From: Luteimonas marina | GTDB taxonomy: Bacteria > Pseudomonadota > Gammaproteobacteria > Xanthomonadales > Xanthomonadaceae | NCBI RefSeq assembly: GCF_007859325.1 | Contig: NZ_VOHK01000001.1 | Coordinates: 186,001-250,000 of the forward strand | DNA length: 64,000 nucleotides | Reading direction: 5' to 3' | Part shown: one piece after another, positions 1 to 10,675 of the stretch | Layout: the number at the start of each line of letters is the position of its first letter | Position numbering within the stretch: the first letter of the stretch is position 1 | Translations under genes and position numbers: made by a program | Notes under the pieces: model-generated | What the model was told of the DNA's origin: nothing | Databases searched by the model: none | Seen by the model: only the letters and a program-made list of their open reading frames with translations

Positions 1-1
1 G

Positions 2-202
2 GTGGTCGACGAGCACAGGGCGGGCGGCTACCCGACGCCGGTCACGCACGCCTCGGGCCGCGACCCGGTGTTCGTCGGCCGCATCCGCGAAGACCTCTCG
101 CATCCGCGCGGACTCAACCTCTGGATCGTCTCCGACAACATCCGCAAGGGCGCCGCGCTGAACGCGGTGCAGGTGGCGGAACTGGTGGCGAACGGCGGTT
201 GA
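2..202 (+). CDS. asd: Aspartate-semialdehyde dehydrogenase, C-terminal fragment
   Basis: Only the last 66 codons are in the window; the reading frame is open to the left edge, so the 5' end is missing and the GTG at position 2 is not a real start. The tail ending SDNIRKGAALNAVQVAEL is the characteristic C-terminus of Asd, the NADPH enzyme that makes aspartate semialdehyde for lysine, diaminopimelate, threonine and methionine. Placement just before fimV matches the asd-fimV-truA order known in Xanthomonadales. Family call is fairly sure despite the short fragment. Confidence 0.85.
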   Translation: MVDEHRAGGYPTPVTHASGRDPVFVGRIREDLSHPRGLNLWIVSDNIRKGAALNAVQVAELVANGG

Positions 203-254
203 TCGCGGAGGCGATCGTTGCGCCGCGACCGCATGGGCGGCTAGAGTCGCGGCC

Positions 255-2117
255 ATGTCGAGGGCACCTCTCCTGAACAAGACACCGCGCAGCGGGCCGT
301 GGGCGATGCTTTGCGGCCTGCTGCTGGCCGTGCTCGCGTGGCCGGCGTTCGCGCTGGGCCTGGGCCAGATCGAGGTGAAGTCGCAGGCCGGGCAGCCGCT
401 GCTGGCCGAGATCCCGATCATCTCCAGCGATCCGTCCGAGCTGGAGAACCTGCAGGCGCGGCTGGCCTCGCCGGAGACCTTCGCGCGCATCGGGCTGCAG
501 CCGCCGACCGGCTTGGTGTCGGACCTGCGCTTCACGGTGGCGCTGGATGCGCGCGGACGCCCGGTGATCCGGATCACCAGCGACGCGCCGGTGCAGCAGC
601 CGATGCTGACCTTCCTGGTCGAGGTCGATTGGGGGCAGGGACGGCTGGTGCGCGAGTATTCGGCGCTGGTCGACACGCCGCAGACCGTGGCCGCGCCCGC
701 GCAGCCGCCGATCCAGGCGCCGGTCGCAGCGCCCTCGAACACCATCGTGCGTCCACCCGAAACGGCGACGCCCGAGACCGCGCCGGCGGACGAAGCGCTG
801 GCCTCCGATGACGCGCCCGCCGCCGAAGCCGAGGCGGCGCAGGCCGTGGCCGAGACGCCGCCTCCTGCGCCGGCGCCGCCCACTCCCGCGCCCACTCCCG
901 CGCCCGCGGCGCCCGCCGCCGCCGCGCCCGGCGAATACGGACCGGTGCAGCGGGGGCAGACGCTGGGCGAGATCGCGTCCTCGCTGTCGGTCGGCAGCGG
1001 CCACAGCCTGAACCAGGTGATGCTGGCGCTGCTGCGCGCCAATCCGGAAGCCTTCATCGGCGGCAACCTCAACCTGATCCGCCAGGGCGCGGTGCTGCGC
1101 GTGCCCGTGCAGGGGGAATGGTCCGAGGCCAGCGTCGCCGAAGCCAATGCGGTCGTGCGCGAGCACGTCGGCCGCTGGCGCGAGATGCGCCGGCCGGTGC
1201 CGCAGCCGGACGCCGTCGCCGAGGCCGGGGCGTCCACAGCCACGGCGTCGGCCACGCCGGCCGCCACCGCGCAGGGCCCGGCCCGCGTGGCCGGGGCGCG
1301 GCTGGAAATCGTGCCGCCGTCGTCGGGCGGCGGCCAGGATGCGGGAACACGAACCGGCACCGCCGCCGGGGGCGAGGGCGACATGCTGCAGCAACAGGAA
1401 CTGGTCCAGACCCGGGAAACCCTCGCCGCGCGCGACGCCGAGGTGCAGGAGCTCAAGACGCGCCTGGCCGAACTGGAACAGCTGCAGCAGCAACAGCAGC
1501 AACTGATCCAGATGAAGGACAGCGAGCTGGCCGCGGCGCAGCAGCGCCTGGCGGAGAGCAACAACCGGCCGGCACCGACGCTGGCGCAGGCCGACGCCGC
1601 CCAGCCCGCGCCGGCCCCGGAGAGCGGCGCGAACCTGCCTTGGCTGTGGATCGGCCTCGGCCTGCTGGCCGCCGCGCTGCTGGCCTGGTGGCTGGCCTCG
1701 CGCCGCAAGGAGGCGCCGCGCGATCGCAAGCCGGGCTACGGCTTCGCGTCGTCGGGCAGTGCGCCGCCTGCGTCGTCGAAGGTCGCTGCGGACGCTGCGG
1801 TCGGAGCGACGCCCGAGCCCGAGGCATCGGAAGCCGTCGCCGAGCCCGCGGCGGTCGCTTCCTCGTGGCAGGCGGCGCCCGCGGCCGCGACCGGTGCCTC
1901 GCCCACCTGGCACGCGGGCGGCGACGGCGCCGCGCAGGCCGCGTCCGTCGCGCCGCTGAACCCGGCGCCGGCGGGGCAGGAGCGCATCGAACTGGCGCGC
2001 GCCTACCTCGACCTCGGCGACACCGACACCGCGCGCACCCTTCTGCAGGAAGTCGCCGACTTCGGCGACGCCGGCGCCCGCGGAGAAGCCCAGCGCCTGC
2101 TGCGCGAACTGGTCTAG
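255..2117 (+). CDS. fimV: FimV-like polar hub / peptidoglycan-binding protein
   Basis: A 620-residue protein with the FimV plan. It has an N-terminal signal sequence ending near AFALG, then the conserved FimV N-terminal domain beginning [15 protein letters not shown] (about residues 33-140). A Pro/Ala-rich linker is followed by a LysM-type segment (about 225-285), a Gln-rich coiled coil (about 375-430), one membrane helix (about 455-478) and a C-terminal tetratricopeptide-like FimV domain (about 575-620, [18 protein letters not shown]). In relatives FimV positions type IV pilus and chemosensory proteins at the pole. It is shorter than the roughly 900-residue Pseudomonas protein; the cytoplasmic acidic/TPR part is reduced. 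A TAGAGT box at 242-247 could be a -10. Confidence 0.9.
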   Translation: MSRAPLLNKTPRSGPWAMLCGLLLAVLAWPAFALGLGQIEVKSQAGQPLLAEIPIISSDPSELENLQARLASPETFARIGLQPPTGLVSDLRFTVALDARGRPVIRITSDAPVQQPMLTFLVEVDWGQGRLVREYSALVDTPQTVAAPAQPPIQAPVAAPSNTIVRPPETATPETAPADEALASDDAPAAEAEAAQAVAETPPPAPAPPTPAPTPAPAAPAAAAPGEYGPVQRGQTLGEIASSLSVGSGHSLNQVMLALLRANPEAFIGGNLNLIRQGAVLRVPVQGEWSEASVAEANAVVREHVGRWREMRRPVPQPDAVAEAGASTATASATPAATAQGPARVAGARLEIVPPSSGGGQDAGTRTGTAAGGEGDMLQQQELVQTRETLAARDAEVQELKTRLAELEQLQQQQQQLIQMKDSELAAAQQRLAESNNRPAPTLAQADAAQPAPAPESGANLPWLWIGLGLLAAALLAWWLASRRKEAPRDRKPGYGFASSGSAPPASSKVAADAAVGATPEPEASEAVAEPAAVASSWQAAPAAATGASPTWHAGGDGAAQAASVAPLNPAPAGQERIELARAYLDLGDTDTARTLLQEVADFGDAGARGEAQRLLRELV

Positions 2118-2119
2118 GT

Positions 2120-2914
2120 GTGCCGCGCTACGCGCTGGGCGTCGAATACGACGGCGGTGGTTTCCGCGGCTGGCAGCGGCTGACGCAGCCGGGCCTGCCC
2201 GACGGGCACACGATCCAGGGTGTGCTGGAAACGGCGCTGTCCTCGGTGGCCGACGCGCCGGTGGCTACCGTCTGCGCGGGCCGCACCGACGCCGGCGTGC
2301 ATGCGCAATGCCAGGTCGTGCACTTCGACAGCGACGCGGTGCGCGACCCGCGCGCATGGACGCTCGGCGCGACCACGCGCCTGCCGCCGGCGGTCAGCGT
2401 GGTCTGGTGCCGGCCGGTCGCCGATGACTTCAACGCGCGTTTCTCGGCGCAGGCGCGCCGCTACCGCTACCGCATCCTCAACCGCCAGGTGCGGCCGGCG
2501 CTCGGTCGGCAGTGGCTGTCGTGGCACTGGCGTCCGCTCGATGCCGGCGCGATGCACCGTGCCGCGCAGGCGCTGGTCGGCGAGCACGATTTCGGCGCGT
2601 TCCGGTCCGCCGAATGCGAGGCCACGCACGGGCGCCGCGAGCTGCAGCGCATCGCGGTGGCGCGCGAGGGCGATCTCGTCACCGTCGACGTACAGGCGAA
2701 CGCGTTCCTGCACCACATGGTGCGCAACATCGTCGGCTCGCTGCTGGAGGTGGGCGCCGGCGCGCAGCCCGAGGCGTGGATCGCGGAACTGCTGGAAGGC
2801 CGCGATCGCACGCGCGCCGGCCCCACCGCGCCGGCGGATGGGCTGGTCTTCATCGGTCCGCTGTACGCGGCGCACTGGGGCCTGCCCGGCGGCGTGACGG
2901 CGGAGCAGGGCTGA
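2120..2914 (+). CDS. truA: tRNA pseudouridine(38-40) synthase TruA
   Basis: A 264-residue TruA, which isomerises uridines 38-40 in the anticodon arm of many tRNAs. The start chosen is the GTG two bases after the fimV stop, giving [12 protein letters not shown], the normal N-terminus; longer readings upstream lie inside fimV in another frame. The catalytic loop is GRTDAGVHA, with the nucleophile Asp57. The conserved tRNA-binding segment [17 protein letters not shown] is present near residues 195-211. The tight spacing suggests translational coupling to fimV. Confidence 0.95.
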   Translation: MPRYALGVEYDGGGFRGWQRLTQPGLPDGHTIQGVLETALSSVADAPVATVCAGRTDAGVHAQCQVVHFDSDAVRDPRAWTLGATTRLPPAVSVVWCRPVADDFNARFSAQARRYRYRILNRQVRPALGRQWLSWHWRPLDAGAMHRAAQALVGEHDFGAFRSAECEATHGRRELQRIAVAREGDLVTVDVQANAFLHHMVRNIVGSLLEVGAGAQPEAWIAELLEGRDRTRAGPTAPADGLVFIGPLYAAHWGLPGGVTAEQG

Positions 2915-2956
2915 CAGGCATGCCGCAAGGCGCAGGGGCTGCCCAAGCCAAGCGCT

Positions 2957-3033
2957 TGTCATCCCGGGCGCCGCGAGGGATCTTCTGTCCGTGGCGACGA
3001 AAGGGAGATCCCTCGCTGCGCTCGGGATGACAA
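2957..3033. repeat. Intergenic inverted repeat, family A (copy A1)
   Basis: The left arm reads TGTCATCCCGGGCGCCGCGA and the right arm reads its near reverse complement ending GCTCGGGATGACA. The element fills most of the truA-trpF gap. The same arms recur at 3816-3900, 10690-10775, 12079-12149 and (as a TTTCGACCG variant) 50182-50263. It would form a long RNA hairpin but has no U-run. Confidence 0.85.
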
Positions 3034-3049
3034 CCCTTTACGCTCTCCC

Positions 3050-3077
3050 GATTCCCGATTCCCGATTCCCGATTCCC
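3050..3077. repeat. Four tandem GATTCCC units
   Basis: The heptamer GATTCCC occurs four times head to tail, ending 9 bases before the trpF ATG. It occupies the place where a ribosome binding site would be, and no clear Shine-Dalgarno sequence remains between it and the start. Confidence 0.9.
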
Positions 3078-3086
3078 GGCCGCCCC

Positions 3087-3743
3087 ATGACCTCACCCCT
3101 GTTCCGCACCCGCATCAAGTTCTGCGGCATGACCCGCCCCGGCGACGTGCGCCTGGCCGGCGAGCTCGGCGTCGACGCCGTGGGCTTCGTGTTCGCCGAG
3201 CAGAGCCGCCGGCGGGTCGAACCCAGGCAGGCGGCGGCGATGCGCGAGGCGCTGGCGCCGATGGTCGATGCGGTGGCGCTGTTCATGGACAACGGCAAGG
3301 AGGAAGTGCAGCAGGTGGTCGGCCTGGTGCGGCCGTCGCTGCTGCAGTTCCACGGCGACGAGGACGACGCGTTCTGCCGCGCGTTCGGGCTGCCGTACCT
3401 GAAGGCGGTGGCGATGGGGAGCGATGGCCCCCTCGATCCGCTGGCACTGCATGCCCGCTACCCGGCGGCGGCCGGCTTCCTGCTGGACGCGCACGCGCCC
3501 GGCGAAGGAGGCGGCACCGGCCGTGCCTTCGACTGGTCGCGCGTGCCCGGCGGCATGCTCAAGCCCTTCCTCGTGGCCGGCGGACTGACGCCGGACAACG
3601 TCCACGACGCCATCCTCGCCACCCGCCCCTGGGGCGTGGACGTGTCGAGCGGGGTGGAGGCCGCCGGCGAGCCGGCAGGCGTCAAGGACGGCGCACGCAT
3701 GCGCCGCTTCGTCGAGGAAGTGCGGCGCGCCGACTGCGGCTGA
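3087..3743 (+). CDS. trpF: Phosphoribosylanthranilate isomerase
   Basis: A 218-residue TIM-barrel enzyme of tryptophan synthesis, converting phosphoribosylanthranilate to Cd[15 protein letters not shown] near the N-terminus carries the catalytic base Cys13. The acid Asp lies in the C-terminal [11 protein letters not shown] motif, which also forms the phosphate site. The ATG at 3087 is preferred; a longer in-frame reading from 2991 merely translates repeat A1 and the GATTCCC tandem. trpF stands apart from trpBA here, separated by a convergent regulator gene. Confidence 0.95.
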   Translation: MTSPLFRTRIKFCGMTRPGDVRLAGELGVDAVGFVFAEQSRRRVEPRQAAAMREALAPMVDAVALFMDNGKEEVQQVVGLVRPSLLQFHGDEDDAFCRAFGLPYLKAVAMGSDGPLDPLALHARYPAAAGFLLDAHAPGEGGGTGRAFDWSRVPGGMLKPFLVAGGLTPDNVHDAILATRPWGVDVSSGVEAAGEPAGVKDGARMRRFVEEVRRADCG

Positions 3744-3766
3744 GGCCGGGCGGGTTCAGGCCGAAG

Positions 3767-3900
3767 AGGTCATTCCGAACGCAGCCGGAGGGACCTCGCT
3801 GAATCAAACGCAAGTTGTCATTCCGAGCGTAGCGAGGAATCTGCTTTTGCCATTGTTCGACCTGGTTGCAAGTAGATTCCTCGCTACGCTCGGAATGACA
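3767..3900. repeat. Intergenic inverted repeat, family A (copy A2 plus an extra left-arm remnant)
   Basis: 3816-3900 is a complete element: TGTCATTCCGAGCGTAGCGA at the left and its reverse complement at the right, with about 30 bases between. A partial left arm, GTCATTCCGAACGCAGCCGG, precedes it at about 3769. It sits between the convergent trpF and trpI genes and ends 14 bases from the trpI stop, so it could end transcription from either side by a hairpin, though no T-run is present. Confidence 0.85.
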
Positions 3901-3914
3901 GTTGGTTGTAGGGC

Positions 3915-4808
3915 CTAAGCGATCTCTGCGAATTGCCCACCGAGCCACACGGCCAGCCGCTCGATCTGCGGATCCGGCTCCGCGCGCGTGCACAGGCACC
4001 AACGCGCCCCGGTGTCGATGAAGCCCCAGGGCGCGGCCAGCCGGCCCGCGGCAAGGTCGGCGGCGACCAGCGGCTGCGGCGCGATGGCGACGCCCAGGCC
4101 GGCGACCGCGGCTTCCAGCAGGTAGTACAGGTGCTCGAAGCCGGTGCCCAGTCGCAGCTGGCCGGGGTCGAGGCCGTGGTGCCGAGCCCACTGCGGCCAG
4201 GCCTGCGGCCGCGAGGCGGTGTGCAGCAGTTCCTCGTGCAGCAGCGCCTCCATCGGCTGCCGCGACAGCCGTTCGAAGGCCGGATGACGCGGATCGACCA
4301 CCGGGCCGATCCGCTCCGGCGCCAGCGTGTGCACGCGCCATGACGCCGGCCACGGCGGCGCGCCGACCAGCAGGGCCGCGTCGAGGCCGGGCAGGCCGGG
4401 ATCGAACTCGCCCTCGTGCGGCGACAGGTGCAGCTTGAGTTCCGGCAGGTCGCGCTGCAGGCGGTCCAGGCGCGGGATCATCCAGCGCGCCAGCAGGCTG
4501 CCCGGGCAGCCGATGACGCGGGTGCCGGGTTCGCTGCCGCGGCGCAGGGTACGCACCGTGGCCTGGATCTGCCCGAAGGCGGCGCCGGCGGCATCGCGCA
4601 GGCGCCCGCCGGCCTCGGTCAGGCGCAGGCCGCGCCCTTCGCGGACGAACAGCGCGACGCCGAGGTCGTCCTCCAGCAGCCGGACCTGGCGGCTCACCGC
4701 GCCGTGGGTGACGTGCAGTTCGGCCGCGGCCCGGCTGACGCTGCCCAGCCGCGCCGCGGCCTCGAAGGCGCGCAGGGCGTTGAGCGGGGGCAGGGAGCGG
4801 TCGGCCAT
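3915..4808 (-). CDS. trpI: LysR-type activator of trpBA, TrpI-like
   Basis: A 297-residue LysR-family regulator. The N-terminal winged helix-turn-helix spans about residues 8-66 ([20 protein letters not shown], then [13 protein letters not shown]). The effector domain carries [24 protein letters not shown] and [17 protein letters not shown], segments I recall from Pseudomonas TrpI. It is divergent from trpB with a 103-base spacer, the same arrangement as trpI/trpBA in pseudomonads, where TrpI with indoleglycerol phosphate activates trpBA. Function is therefore inferred from both sequence and context. Another GcvA-group LysR role is possible but less likely. Confidence 0.85.
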   Translation of the reverse strand: MADRSLPPLNALRAFEAAARLGSVSRAAAELHVTHGAVSRQVRLLEDDLGVALFVREGRGLRLTEAGGRLRDAAGAAFGQIQATVRTLRRGSEPGTRVIGCPGSLLARWMIPRLDRLQRDLPELKLHLSPHEGEFDPGLPGLDAALLVGAPPWPASWRVHTLAPERIGPVVDPRHPAFERLSRQPMEALLHEELLHTASRPQAWPQWARHHGLDPGQLRLGTGFEHLYYLLEAAVAGLGVAIAPQPLVAADLAAGRLAAPWGFIDTGARWCLCTRAEPDPQIERLAVWLGGQFAEIA

Positions 4809-4911
4809 CTGTGATTTTTCCTGACGAATGTGCCAGATACTATCGATTTTTCCGCGCGGACATGTGCGCTAGGGTGAAACCTGCTCCCGCACCGCCACTC
4901 GTCGCCCGTCC
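4809..4911. promoter_or_regulatory. trpI/trpB divergent regulatory region
   Basis: This 103-base spacer must hold both promoters. Two exact copies of GATTTTTCC lie at 4813-4821 and 4845-4853, 32 bases (about three helical turns) apart, in an otherwise GC-rich stretch. This is a plausible TrpI site pair, with the first copy close to the trpI start where autorepression could act. No intergenic repeat element is present. Confidence 0.5.
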
Positions 4912-6132
<1,221 letters not shown>

Positions 6133-6141
6133 ACGCGCGTT

Positions 6142-6260
6142 TCTCCCTCCCCTTCAAGGGCAGGGCCGGGGGGGATGGTGTTCGCGGCGCACTTGCCATT
6201 GCCTTCGAACCATCTCCATCCAACACCATCCCCACCCAACCCTCCCCTTGAAGGGGAGGG
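6142..6260. repeat. Large nested inverted repeat, family D (copy D1)
   Basis: Outer arms are CTCCCTCCCCTTCAAGGG and CCCTCCCCTTGAAGGGGAGG; inner arms are GGGGATGGTGTT and AACACCATCCCC. The element separates trpB from trpA by 155 bases, whereas these two genes usually overlap or nearly touch. A related element (D2) lies before pssA at 61498-61630. Confidence 0.8.
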
Positions 6261-6287
6261 CTTGAAAAGCCTTCCGCGAGCAGAACG

Positions 6288-7088
6288 ATGAACCGCTTCG
6301 ACCACAAATTCGCCGACCTCCGCGCCGCCAGCCGCAAGGCGCTGATCCCCTTCGTCACCGCCGGCGATCCCTCGCTCGAAGCGACCGTGCCGGTGATGCA
6401 TGCGCTGGTCGAGGCCGGGGCCGACGTGATCGAACTCGGCGTGCCGTTCTCCGACCCGATGGCCGACGGACCCACGATCCAGCGCAGCTCCGAGCGCGCG
6501 CTGGCGCGCGGCGCCGGCCTGTCCTGGGTGCTCGACGCCGTGCGCGCCTTCCGCGAGCGCGACGCGGGCACGCCGGTGGTGCTGATGGGTTATCTGAACC
6601 CGATCGAGATCCGCGGCGCCGAATGCTTCGCGCGCGAGGCCGCGCAGGCCGGTGTCGACGGCGTGCTGCTGGTCGACCTGCCGCCGGAGGAGTCGCCGGA
6701 GTTCCGGCAGGCCTTCGCCGCGCACGGCGTCGATCTGATCCTGCTGGCCTCGCCGACCACCACCGACGCGCGCCTGCGCCTGCTGCTGGCGAACGCGCAG
6801 GGCTATCTCTACTACGTCAGCTTCGCCGGGGTCACCGGCGCCTCCGAGCGCCTGGATACGCAGGCGGCGGCGGACCACCTGCGCCGGATCCGCGCCGACA
6901 GCCCGGTGCCGGTCGTGGCCGGCTTCGGCATCCGCGACGCGGCCAGCGCCGCGGCGATGGCGGTGGACGCGGACGGCGTGGTGGTCGGCAGCGCGCTGGT
7001 CTCGACCCTGGCCGAGGCCGGCGATGCGGACGAGGCGGTCGCCCGTGCCGCGGGCTTCCTGGCGCCGCTGCGGGCGGCGCTGGACTGA
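6288..7088 (+). CDS. trpA: Tryptophan synthase alpha chain
   Basis: A 266-residue TIM-barrel enzyme cleaving indole-3-glycerol phosphate to indole, which is channelled to TrpB. The catalytic residues are Glu49 (ADVIELGVPFSDP) and Asp60 (DPMADGPTIQ), at the same positions as in E. coli TrpA. The phosphate-binding GFGIRD segment is near residue 213. It is codirectional with trpB and probably cotranscribed across the D1 repeat. Confidence 0.97.
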   Translation: MNRFDHKFADLRAASRKALIPFVTAGDPSLEATVPVMHALVEAGADVIELGVPFSDPMADGPTIQRSSERALARGAGLSWVLDAVRAFRERDAGTPVVLMGYLNPIEIRGAECFAREAAQAGVDGVLLVDLPPEESPEFRQAFAAHGVDLILLASPTTTDARLRLLLANAQGYLYYVSFAGVTGASERLDTQAAADHLRRIRADSPVPVVAGFGIRDAASAAAMAVDADGVVVGSALVSTLAEAGDADEAVARAAGFLAPLRAALD

Positions 7089-7133
7089 ACACCGGCGCTC
7101 GGGAAGGGCGATAGCTTCCCAACCTGCAAGGAC

Positions 7134-7256
7134 CGTCATCCCCGCGAAGGCGGGGATCCAGCGTCTTTTGTCCTGAACGGTGGGGTGCCGGAAGGTTCCG
7201 TCGCCAATCGACCCTGCGGCGAAAGACACTGGGTCCCCGCCTTCGCGGGGATGACG
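7134..7256. repeat. Intergenic inverted repeat, family B (copy B1)
   Basis: Arms CGTCATCCCCGCGAAGGCGG and the reverse complement CCGCCTTCGCGGGGATGACG enclose about 80 bases that include the family's inner words CCAGCGTCTTT and AAAGACACTGGG. Copies recur at 42566-42642 and 46592-46676. It lies between trpA and accD. Confidence 0.85.
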
Positions 7257-7363
7257 AGCCTGTTTCCATGCGCCGGCGATATCGCCGGCCGCGGCCTCTC
7301 CGGGCCGTGCGCTAAACTGCGCGCCTCCCGCGGCCGCGGCCGCGACCGGATGCGACGCCCAGC

Positions 7364-8241
<878 letters not shown>

Positions 8242-8245
<4 letters not shown>

Positions 8246-9606
8246 GCCGCCGCTACTTCGGCACCGACGGCATCCGCGGCCGCGTCGGCGAAGGCCCGAT
8301 CTCGGCCGACTTCGTGCTGCGCCTGGGCAACGCCTACGGCCATGCCTTGCGCGCCGCCGCCGCCGCGCAGGGCGGCGAATGGCGCAAGCCCGAGGTGATC
8401 ATCGGCAAGGACACCCGCATCTCGAACTACATGTTCGAGGCGGCGCTGGAAGCGGGCCTCGTTGCCGCAGGCGTCGACGTGCAGCTGATGGGCCCGATGC
8501 CCACGCCCGCGGTCGCGCATCTGACGCGCTCGATGCGCGCCGACGGCGGCATCGTCATCTCCGCCTCGCACAACCCGCACTACGACAATGGCATCAAGTT
8601 CTTCTCCGCCGACGGGGAGAAGCTCGACGATGCCACCGAGCTCGCGATCGAGGCTTCGCTCGAACAGCCTTTCAGCACGGTGTCGTCGGAACTGCTGGGC
8701 AAGGCGGTGCGCACGCGCGACGCGGTCGGCCGCTACGTCGAGGCCTGCAAGGGTTCGGTTTCGCGCAGCTTCGACCTTGGCGGCATGCGCATCGTGGTCG
8801 ACTGCGCCAACGGCGCCACCTACCAGATCGGGCCGATGGTGCTGGCCGAACTCGGCGCGCAGGTCGATGCGATCGGCGTCACCCCGAACGGCGTCAACAT
8901 CAACGACGGCGTCGGTTCGATGTATCCCGAAGGCCTCGCTGCGCGCGTACGCGAGACAGGCGCCGAACTCGGCATCGCCTTCGACGGCGACGGCGATCGC
9001 CTGCTGTTCGTCGACAGCGACGGCAACGTGCGCGACGGCGACGACCTGCTGTACCTGCTGGCCACCGACTGGCAGGCCAACGGCCGCCTGCGCGGCCCGG
9101 TGGTCGGCACGGTGATGACCAACTACGGCGTCGAGCAGGCGCTGGAGAAGGCCGGCATCGGCTTCCTGCGCACCAGGGTCGGCGACCGCTACGTGCATCA
9201 GGCGCTGCTGGAGCATGGCGGCATCCTCGGCGGCGAGGCCTCGGGCCACCTGCTGTGCCTGGACCGCGCCACCACCGGCGACGGCATCATGAGCGCGCTG
9301 CAGGTGCTCGAGGTGCTGCGCCGACGCGATATGACGCTGCAGCACGCGCTGGCCGGCGTGCGCAAGCTGCCGCAGAAGACGGTCAACGTGCGCTACGGCA
9401 ACGGCGCGAAGCCGGCCGAGGCCGAGAGCGTCCAGGCCGCGCTGGCGCAGGCGCAGGCGGCGGTGCAGGGCAGGGGGCGCGCGTTCCTGCGGCCGTCGGG
9501 CACCGAACCGGTGGTGCGGGTCACGGTCGAGGCCGACGACGAGGCGCTGGTCGCCTCCACCCTGTCGCAACTGTCGGACGCGGTGCGTGCCGCGGCCGGG
9601 CAGTGA
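8242..9606 (+). CDS. glmM: Phosphoglucosamine mutase
   Basis: A 454-residue alpha-D-phosphohexomutase converting glucosamine-6-phosphate to glucosamine-1-phosphate for UDP-GlcNAc, hence peptidoglycan and LPS. It begins [17 protein letters not shown]. The phosphoserine Ser108 is in [12 protein letters not shown], the magnesium loop is DGDGDR, and the sugar-binding and phosphate-binding motifs GEASGH and [10 protein letters not shown] are present. The GTG start overlaps the accD stop by four bases, indicating translational coupling. Confidence 0.97.
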
Positions 9607-9681
9607 CTTGATCGGGATCAGTGCCCGCGCACGGCGCGCGTGGTCGAATGTCCCGAATCGCATGACTTCCGGAGCCGATCG

Positions 9682-10620
9682 ATGAGTTCTCGAATCCCCA
9701 CCCTCGACATCCGCCGCTTCGACACGGACCGCGACGCCTTCGTCGCCGAACTGGGCGCGTCCTACCGCGAATGGGGCTTTGCCGGCATCAACGGCCACGG
9801 CATCCCGCAGGCGGACATCGACGCCGCCTACGGCGTGTTCAAGGCCTTCTTCGCGCTGCCGGAAGACACCAAGAAGCGGTACCACGTCCCCGGCGGCGGC
9901 GGCGCGCGCGGCTACACGCCGTTCGGCGTCGAGACCGCGAAGGGCGCCAAACACTTCGACCTCAAGGAGTTCTGGCACATCGGCCGCGAGATCCCGGACG
10001 ATTCGAAGTACCGCGACGTGATGCCGCCGAACCTGTGGCCGGACGAGGTGCCCGGCTTCCGCGAACACGGCTACGGCCTCTACCGGACGCTCGACCGGCT
10101 CGGCTCGAAGGTGTTGTCGGCGCTGGCGCTGCACATCGGCCTGCCCGAGGACTGGTTCGCCGACAAGACCCACTACGGCAACTCGATCCTGCGTCCGATC
10201 CACTACCCGCCGATCACCGCCGACGACATCCCCAACGTGCGCGCCGGCGCGCACGAGGACATCAACCTGATCACCCTGCTGGTCGGCGCCAGCGCGGCCG
10301 GGCTGGAAGTGCGTTCGAAGCAGGGCGAGTGGGTGCCGTTCACCTCCGACGCCGACACCATCGTCGTCAACATCGGCGACATGCTGCAGCGCCTGACCAA
10401 CCACGTGTACCCCTCGACCACCCATCGCGTGACCAACCCGCCGGGCGAGCAGGCGCGCAAGCCGCGCTATTCGGTGCCCTTCTTCCTGCATCCGAACCCC
10501 GATTTCCTGATCGACGTGCTGCCCTCGACGGTGACGCCGGACAACCCGAGTCGCTATCCCGAGCCGATCACGGCGCAGGGCTATCTCGAGGAGCGGCTGC
10601 GCGAGATCAAGCTGAAGTAG
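9682..10620 (+). CDS. Isopenicillin N synthase-family Fe(II)/2-oxoglutarate oxygenase
   Basis: A 312-residue non-haem iron oxygenase. The N-terminal DIOX_N-like region (IPTLDIRRFDTD, GFAGINGHGIP) is followed by the jelly-roll core with the iron triad His191 and Asp193 (AHEDINL) and His248 (THRVTNPP), and the cosubstrate-binding Arg262/Ser264 (PRYSVPFF). The start at 9682 has GGAG eight bases upstream; an in-frame ATG at 9640 lacks this. The substrate is unknown. The family includes IPNS, plant oxidases and bacterial housekeeping members, and nothing nearby indicates a biosynthetic cluster. Confidence 0.85.
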   Translation: MSSRIPTLDIRRFDTDRDAFVAELGASYREWGFAGINGHGIPQADIDAAYGVFKAFFALPEDTKKRYHVPGGGGARGYTPFGVETAKGAKHFDLKEFWHIGREIPDDSKYRDVMPPNLWPDEVPGFREHGYGLYRTLDRLGSKVLSALALHIGLPEDWFADKTHYGNSILRPIHYPPITADDIPNVRAGAHEDINLITLLVGASAAGLEVRSKQGEWVPFTSDADTIVVNIGDMLQRLTNHVYPSTTHRVTNPPGEQARKPRYSVPFFLHPNPDFLIDVLPSTVTPDNPSRYPEPITAQGYLEERLREIKLK

Positions 10621-10675
10621 CCGCCGGCCGCGATCGGCGGCGGGGCAGGGCCGTGGAATCTTCCCGGAAGCGCCG

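Noticed and set aside
1480-1510. Trinucleotide-repeat expansion in fimV (CAG/CAA run)
   Set aside because: It is a short mixed Gln run inside the expected FimV coiled coil and not a pure repeat tract.
4809-4911. trp leader attenuator or riboswitch before trpB
   Set aside because: No Trp-codon leader peptide and no terminator/antiterminator pair; activator control by the TrpI-like protein is more likely.
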